Assembly: GCA_001600355.1 (NCBI GenBank)
Contig: BCJU01000005.1
Coordinates: 280,099 to 344,098, forward strand
Origin: Meira nashicola
Taxonomy: Eukaryota; Basidiomycota; Exobasidiomycetes; Exobasidiales; Brachybasidiaceae
Direction of reading: 5' to 3'
DNA length: 64,000 bases
Below are positions 58,563 to 64,000 of the stretch, one piece after another. Position numbers and translations under genes: made by a program. The notes under the pieces are model-generated. The model saw only the letters and a list, made by a program, of their open reading frames with translations, made no database searches and was not told where the DNA came from. How positions within the stretch are numbered: position 1 is the stretch's first letter; each line of letters begins with the position of its first letter.

Positions 58563-59111
58563 ATGCAAAATCCAGCACAAGAAGTTGAATATGTTGTGAA
58601 AGCATTGGTGGAAGCTAGAGATGCAACTGAACAAGCAATCGCATTAAGAACATATTATACGCCTAATGCATCTTTTGATCATCCATTATGCTCAGTAACA
58701 AGTGGAAAACAATCAAGAGATCATGGATTATTACAAATTTATCAATGGTTACGTTGTATGTCAAATTCAACAATTGTCGTTCATAGTAAAGCATTTGATT
58801 CACAAAAAAATCAATTATTCTTAGAAGCAACACAAACTCTTCGTCCAACTTTAGCACCTTTTGTTGGTATTCCAGCAAAGATTTTTGTTGTCTTACGTTT
58901 GGTAAAAGGCAATGATGGAAAATATTACGTTTTACGTCAAGAAGATTATTATGCAATTCAAGAACTTCCAGGAAAATTGGCTTACTTTGGAGGTCCATTC
59001 ATCATCAATACAGCTAAAACGTTTGCCGGATTCATGTGTTACCTTTTAGCGCTCTGGTTTGGTATCATTTTGGGCTTCTGGAAACCACGTCCAATCGGAC
59101 CAAGAAAGTGA
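58563..59111 (+). CDS. SigF-like NTF2-like domain protein with C-terminal membrane anchor
   Basis: A 182-residue protein with the start at the ATG at 58563; the frame is open upstream for 28 codons that look like leader. It resembles the fungal SigF-like NTF2 family: an N-terminal helix (EVEYVVKALVEARDATEQAI), FYTPNASF-like YYTPNASFDHP, then YQWLRCMSN and the strand region ATQTLRPTLAPF and RLVKGNDGKYYVLRQEDYY. A hydrophobic segment near the C-terminus (about 157-174, AGFMCYLLALWFGIILGF) ends in a short basic tail, suggesting a tail-anchored protein. Role not known in the family. It converges on TFB4, whose 3' end is 85 bp away. Confidence 0.82.
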   Translation: MQNPAQEVEYVVKALVEARDATEQAIALRTYYTPNASFDHPLCSVTSGKQSRDHGLLQIYQWLRCMSNSTIVVHSKAFDSQKNQLFLEATQTLRPTLAPFVGIPAKIFVVLRLVKGNDGKYYVLRQEDYYAIQELPGKLAYFGGPFIINTAKTFAGFMCYLLALWFGIILGFWKPRPIGPRK

Positions 59112-59196
59112 TTGAATACAAATACATTGATCACTATTATACAATTTTGCACTCTCTGATGAGCAAGCGAGAACGATACCTATTGTACACACACAA

Positions 59197-60356
59197 TCAT
59201 GACACCGTCTTTTGTTCCTCTTGAAACCTTTGTAAAGTCCTTCTTGGAAATGTAGCACGGCATGTTAGACATTTATCGCGAGGTTCGCAAAAGACTGAGT
59301 GTGATGAAGAGTTAATATCAGTATACGCGTACTATTATTCCTCTTTCAAATTGATATACTCACTGCTTAAACACACGGAGCACACATATCCAACATCTAC
59401 CACCCGTCCATGACAGAAACATGCTGCTCTGAAATCAACATCATCATTGGATGGCAAGCGCATTTGATCGCGGATTGCAGGAGATGCTAGGAAAGTTGTC
59501 TAACAGAAAAAAAAAGAAAGCGTTAGGATATCCACTTCATTCTATGCATTAGTTGCCTACTCACCATTAGCGTCTGCAGTAGACCTTCGACAAGATCTAA
59601 TCTATAATACGTTCCTTTTGTAAGATGTGTTGCTTGTTGCAAGAATACGCTATCTTGTCCTCCTAAAATTTTGCAAACGTCCACTGTTACATTTTTCTTT
59701 TGCGCTCCAAAGATGCAATTCATCATTGCGACATATTGACTAGAACTATCTGGAGAAGCAGAAATGACAAGGATTCTACTCTTGTATCCTCTTCCTGCGT
59801 TTGCTTTCGCGCCTGCAGAGCTAGATTTAGGATCATCTTCTATACCTGAAGCTGCCGAAGTGAGTTGACCGATCCGATTGATGTGACATAGACATTGTGC
59901 TAAAGAAGAAACGATTCCATGTGAAGGTGCTCTTTCTACTTCTTCCTTTCCATCTTGCAGAGCAGCTTGAACGCCCTTTAGGACTGCATCATCAATAATT
60001 TTGAAAGGTTGATAGGTATTGGCATCCAAACTAGCTTGTAGCGAATTTGCATGAGAAAGAGAAGGAGTATTACTGAAAATAAGATTACCATTCTTTCTTC
60101 CGGCAGCATATACTGCGCAACAATTATCATGTCGTAAAGCAGAATGAGCATTTAAGAAAACACAAATATCTTGTGTTGCTTTTCGTAAAAGTTGTAATCC
60201 GTTTCGCTTTCGTACCCAAACTGCTGGATCTACATCCAAAATCACTCCTAGCAAATCTGGAGGCGTTCGTATATATGCTGCATCTGCATCGGAATGACTG
60301 GAGATTAAATGGGTGAACCGACCTGCATTACTGCTTTCAGAACTTCTCTGTGCCAT
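59197..60356 (-). CDS. TFB4: TFIIH subunit TFB4 (p34)
   Basis: Three exons on the minus strand: 59565-60356, 59364-59499 and 59197-59294. The introns are 65 and 69 bp (both GTGAGT donors, GTTAG and CTCAG acceptors), and the total is 341 residues. The von Willebrand A-like domain runs through the first exon (LLGVILDVDPAVW, then SRILVISASPDSSSQYVAMMN and KNVTVDVCKILGG). The zinc-binding end crosses the exon junctions: CFCHGRVVDVGYVCSVC, joined to IFCEPRDKCLTC. The spliced sequence restores the CLSIFC motif known from the family, which supports both introns. It is a core TFIIH subunit for transcription initiation and nucleotide-excision repair. Confidence 0.95.
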
Positions 60357-60663
60357 GCTGATGATGATGATGATGGCATCGGTCGAGTTGCTCAGCAAAA
60401 CAATCTCCTGGAAGTTAATTTTGTTTGAGAAAGCGTGGAGTAAATTTCATACACGTGAGTTTATAAGTGAGTGGGCGGTACGCAATTTAACATGCAAAGG
60501 CCGTGCATGCTTAAACCAACACCTATTGGAGGCGGACAATACAATAGATCTTCTCACCATTATACATACTTTAGTCCACACAAAGCTGCCTGACGATTCA
60601 CTCAATCATCGCCTTCTTTAAAAGAGATGATACATCGGTGATTGGAATTGCTTTCAATCAAAC
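60357..60663. promoter_or_regulatory. Shared divergent promoter region (TFB4 / VPS8)
   Basis: 307 bp separate the start codons of two divergent genes, so the region should serve both. It has AT-rich stretches but no clear TATA element. Short open frames within it are chance. Confidence 0.55.
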
Positions 60664-63600
60664 ATGGATGATGCTGATGATGAGGCAGCTTATCGGCGTC
60701 AATTCGAAAGTGTTGTAGGAGATGTAGAGGATGATGGAAATCTACAAGAACTGGCCGGATCAGGTTCATCATATACTACACGTATGTTGGATGTATTAGG
60801 AAGCGATGGAGAGGATGAAGATGTTCAAGGTTACAATGTAGAACTTAATCTTCCTAAAGATGAAAAGAGCACAAATGGGAACGGACTGAACTCTAATTCG
60901 ATCAAAACGGCACCTCAGCTTCATGATAGTAATGGAAATGTAACGATTGATGATGAGATAGGACCACGTAAAACTCTAAATGGAGATCTTTCATACGTCA
61001 CAGAAGATGCATCTTCAATTTCGTCATTCTCATTACGTGCTCAACGTCCTTGGCATTTTCCAGCACCACGCAGATTACGCATGCTAAGAGGTGACGAAGG
61101 TAATTCATCACAAGATTGGAGTAGTCAACTTGGATCACCAAGTATACAATCTAGTAGCGATGAAGGATCTCGATTGCCAAATATTGTTGCTTTGATGCCT
61201 TATGGAGAACCAACAAACGAATTACCTTCCACAAACGGCATACAACAGACAAGCAAACCAAATCTAACTCAATCTTTTCTTAGGCTTTCGAGACTATGCA
61301 TTTTGAACGACAGAGAAGGCAATCCAACTGTAATGGCAGTGGTAAGTGGGCAGATTGCAGTTGGAACGAAACAAGGAAAAGTTGGATTATTTGATCGTAG
61401 TAGAGGCTGGACAGGTGCAATCTCAGTAGAAGGATCTGTAAGCGCACTCGCCATCTCATCCGATAAAACATACTTGGCAATCGGAACAAGCACAGGTCAT
61501 ATATATTTGTATGAGATGACAAAACTTCATGCGCCTTCTCGACATGTCGCTCCCGTCACAGCTCAAGCCATTGCAGCCGGTCGTAGCGAAGGTCACTTGC
61601 AAGGATCACGAATCCTCCAACTTTCATTCGTGGGAACTCGGCATACGGCAATTGTTTCTGCTGATGAACATGGCTTGAGTTTCTATCATAGTCTAGGTAA
61701 AATTCTTGGCGTTTCAAGTAATGATACTCTACGGATACTTGGACGCTATCCAGATGTTTTTGAAGCAACGAAGAAATCAACAACTTTGGCCATGGCAGCT
61801 CTACCTCTAGGCATAAAGGAACATCAAAGTGATGCACACAGTTTTGTCGCTCTACTTACTCCTTCAAAACTAATCATTGTGGGTCTCAAACCCTCGGCAC
61901 GAACGTGGTATAGACGATTATCACCCTCTCGCGATATAACCGAAGAGCCAATTAGCGGATGCTTGGCTTGGCTTCCATCTACGATTGCCTCTACAGCTTC
62001 ATCTGCTACTTCCCCTTCTGGACTCGTTCAGCCTACGCTTGCATTCAACTTTGGTAAACATGTGTACTTTATTCGACTTATTTCCCAAGCTCAAGAGATT
62101 GTAGTTCAAGAATGGAAGAGTTACTCACACACGACACCGATTGAGTCTATGCAATGGCTATCTCACGAATATTTGGTTTTCTATACAGACCAAAAGATGT
62201 TCTTGTTCGATCTACGAAAGGGAACATGTACGGAAGAGCAAGCAAGAATACAACCCATCTCTCATCGTTGGATTCCTGCTAAGATTGGAGGTAGAGACAC
62301 ACTACCATCACTGAGCGGCAGTTTCAAAGCTCACAAAGGTCAACTTTTCGTGCTTACGCAAAATGAAATTGTTGTCGGATCACTCGTTTCTTGGGCCGAT
62401 AGACTTTTGGTGCATGTCTCAAATGGTGACTCTCTCGGTGCCATTGAACTAGCGACTGAATATTTGCGTGACCCAAGCAGCAATGGATCTAGGATTGGTC
62501 TACCGGAATTTTACGAAGATCAAAAGCCAATCATTGCATCCAGATTGATTGAATTAATGAAAGCATCAACTGCATATGCATTCTCTGAAGATCGGATGAA
62601 AGATGATATTGCTCATTACGTACATGGTGTAGATCGAACACCTCTCTTTCAAGGTCTTGCACGTGTATGTGCAGAAGCTTGTTTAGCCTTGCAAGACTTT
62701 TCATTTTTATTCGATGATCTATATGATGCATTTACGGAAGCAGGTATCGAAGGAATTTTTGCTGATCAGATGGAACATTTTATCGTACAAGGTCAAATAA
62801 AAACACTTCCGATTCCAGTCGTACAAAGACTTGTTGCTTTTCGAAAACGACAAGAAAGGTTCGATTTGGCCGAAAGGATTATTCGAAATGTAGATCCTGT
62901 TTGTTTGGATCTGGATCAAGCAATTACCTTGTGCCTTGAACATAAGCTTTATGATGCACTCTTTTACGTCTATACACATGCTTTGCACGACTTCCTTGGT
63001 CCTATCGTTGAGCTGATTCCGCTCGCTAGTAGACAAGATGGAGAGGCGTATAGAATCTTTTCGTATCTCTCTGTCATCCTAATAGGCAGAGCCTACCCGG
63101 ACTCGCAAAAGTTACTGGAAGATGGAGAAGCACGCTCTGCTTGTTCGACTGTTTATGGCTTTTTGTTTTCGGGAAGATGTATTCTTTGGCCAGAAGGACC
63201 GGGAGGACAACTTATTCTCACACAAGAAAATGATTTAGATGAGCCAACATACCCTTATCTAAGGCTCTTCTTACATTTTGATGCGGAAGCATTTTTGGAC
63301 GTTTTAGATATTGCATTCGAAGATGCTTGGTTGGATGATGATGAACATTGGTCAAGACAAAAGATTGTTGCAATTTTGTATGACTTGGATATTGCCGCAC
63401 TTGAAGTTCGATCGTTTATTGCAATCTTCATAGCGAGAAATGCACCAAAATATCCGCAATTTATCCAACTAACCAAAGAGCAGGTTAACAACCTAATCGA
63501 AACACTTTGTATACCTACTGAAGATGATCAAGCGGACGACTTTTCTGGAGAAGAAGCATCAAAAGCTGATCGTCAATTTGCAGTCGAATGCCTTTTGAGC

Positions 63601-64000
63601 GCCTATAAGCCTACTCAAACGGATGCTTTACTAGCCAAATTTGAGCGTGCCGGATTCACGGATATTTTGAGAAGGGTATATAGAAGCGAAGGAAAGTGGG
63701 ATAAATTGGCAGAGATGATGGTACAAGAAGCCAACGAATCATCATTTGAAGAACTTAATGAGATTTTGCGAAGGGGAGCAAAGCGAAATCCGAAAGTTGA
63801 GCAGGTCATCTTACAAGCTTTACCTGCTCTAGTTGATGTTGATGTGGAAAAGACGGCAAGCTTAGTACGATCTAAACTTTTCAATCGAACGACAGAAGCT
63901 ATTTCAATCTTAGATCGATCACCGCATCGACAATTAGCATTCTTGGATGTATTTATGGCCGATGACAAGTTGACAGAAAAGATGGGACTGGCAATTCGAT
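60664..64000 (+). CDS. VPS8: CORVET subunit VPS8 (5' part, cut by window end)
   Basis: The frame opens at ATG 60664 and stays open to the window end, covering about 1,112 residues without a stop or an obvious intron. The acidic N-terminus is followed by a WD40-type beta-propeller (from about residue 215: QIAVGTKQGKVGLFDR, LAIGTSTGHIYLYEM, FVGTRHTAIVSADEHGLSFY). The VPS8 hallmark LRILGRYPDVF follows. A long alpha-solenoid continues (AFSEDRMKDDIAHYV, LARVCAEACLALQDFSFLFDD, LVAFRKRQERFDLAERII). The expected C-terminal RING finger lies beyond the window. VPS8 is the Vps21/Rab5-binding subunit of the CORVET tethering complex in endosome fusion. Confidence 0.92.
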   Translation, partial: MDDADDEAAYRRQFESVVGDVEDDGNLQELAGSGSSYTTRMLDVLGSDGEDEDVQGYNVELNLPKDEKSTNGNGLNSNSIKTAPQLHDSNGNVTIDDEIGPRKTLNGDLSYVTEDASSISSFSLRAQRPWHFPAPRRLRMLRGDEGNSSQDWSSQLGSPSIQSSSDEGSRLPNIVALMPYGEPTNELPSTNGIQQTSKPNLTQSFLRLSRLCILNDREGNPTVMAVVSGQIAVGTKQGKVGLFDRSRGWTGAISVEGSVSALAISSDKTYLAIGTSTGHIYLYEMTKLHAPSRHVAPVTAQAIAAGRSEGHLQGSRILQLSFVGTRHTAIVSADEHGLSFYHSLGKILGVSSNDTLRILGRYPDVFEATKKSTTLAMAALPLGIKEHQSDAHSFVALLTPSKLIIVGLKPSARTWYRRLSPSRDITEEPISGCLAWLPSTIASTASSATSPSGLVQPTLAFNFGKHVYFIRLISQAQEIVVQEWKSYSHTTPIESMQWLSHEYLVFYTDQKMFLFDLRKGTCTEEQARIQPISHRWIPAKIGGRDTLPSLSGSFKAHKGQLFVLTQNEIVVGSLVSWADRLLVHVSNGDSLGAIELATEYLRDPSSNGSRIGLPEFYEDQKPIIASRLIELMKASTAYAFSEDRMKDDIAHYVHGVDRTPLFQGLARVCAEACLALQDFSFLFDDLYDAFTEAGIEGIFADQMEHFIVQGQIKTLPIPVVQRLVAFRKRQERFDLAERIIRNVDPVCLDLDQAITLCLEHKLYDALFYVYTHALHDFLGPIVELIPLASRQDGEAYRIFSYLSVILIGRAYPDSQKLLEDGEARSACSTVYGFLFSGRCILWPEGPGGQLILTQENDLDEPTYPYLRLFLHFDAEAFLDVLDIAFEDAWLDDDEHWSRQKIVAILYDLDIAALEVRSFIAIFIARNAPKYPQFIQLTKEQVNNLIETLCIPTEDDQADDFSGEEASKADRQFAVECLLSAYKPTQTDALLAKFERAGFTDILRRVYRSEGKWDKLAEMMVQEANESSFEELNEILRRGAKRNPKVEQVILQALPALVDVDVEKTASLVRSKLFNRTTEAISILDRSPHRQLAFLDVFMADDKLTEKMGLAIR

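Noticed and set aside
1..64000. Mobile elements, viral sequences and toxin genes
   Set aside because: No transposase, reverse transcriptase, integrase, long terminal repeats, viral coat or replication proteins, or recognisable toxin were seen. The inverted repeats found are too short and unaccompanied to call transposons.

Overview
The window is nuclear DNA of a fungus, most likely a basidiomycete and perhaps Ustilaginomycotina; that placement is inferred from gene style, not proven. It is AT-leaning. Genes are mostly intron-poor, and the few introns are short (59-75 bp, one of 230 bp) with GTGAGT donors. tRNA genes carry introns, and there are Q-rich regulatory proteins, a RasGAP of the fission-yeast Gap1/Sar1 type and an NDR kinase. 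There is no operon structure and I see no transposon, CRISPR array or viral sequence.

Layout. 1-2,370: mostly non-coding, with a tRNA-Ser(UGA) containing an intron and a stretch that could fold as a structured RNA. 2.4-16.6 kb: a Tom6-like protein, COQ3, a RhoGAP, a conserved small protein, a small secreted Cys-rich protein, a TPR protein, a Gap1/Sar1-type RasGAP and a free-methionine-R-sulfoxide reductase. 16.7-25.6 kb: a small membrane protein with a 17-nt first coding exon, a mucin-like single-pass membrane protein, RNA polymerase III subunit RPC25, an EamA-type transporter, an SCP2 sterol-carrier protein and FKBP12. 26.1-27.2 kb: a secreted precursor with 21 Lys-Arg sites and tandem peptide repeats, the most interesting locus here. 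28.4-44.9 kb: SWC4/DMAP1, an ArfGAP, a MYST acetyltransferase, endopolyphosphatase PPN1, a GAF-like protein, an amidase and the Cbk1/Orb6/Ukc1 NDR kinase. 45.6-50.2 kb: an FMN-dependent 2-hydroxyacid oxidase/dehydrogenase, a DapA-family aldolase, tRNA-Gln(UUG) and a nuclear-looking acidic protein. 52.3-64 kb: a dual-specificity phosphatase with a split domain, acetyl-CoA synthetase, a SigF-like NTF2 protein, TFIIH subunit TFB4 and the 5' part of VPS8, which runs off the end.

Most genes are housekeeping and unrelated to their neighbours. Three groupings deserve a look. The kexin-repeat precursor has two CGG-N4-CCG half-site pairs upstream. The hydroxyacid oxidase and DapA-like aldolase lie in tandem with a perfect GC-rich palindrome in the promoter of the first. 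TFB4 and VPS8 share a divergent promoter of about 300 bp.

Spliced models were built by eye from GT/AG sites, frame and family similarity; no search or transcript data was available.
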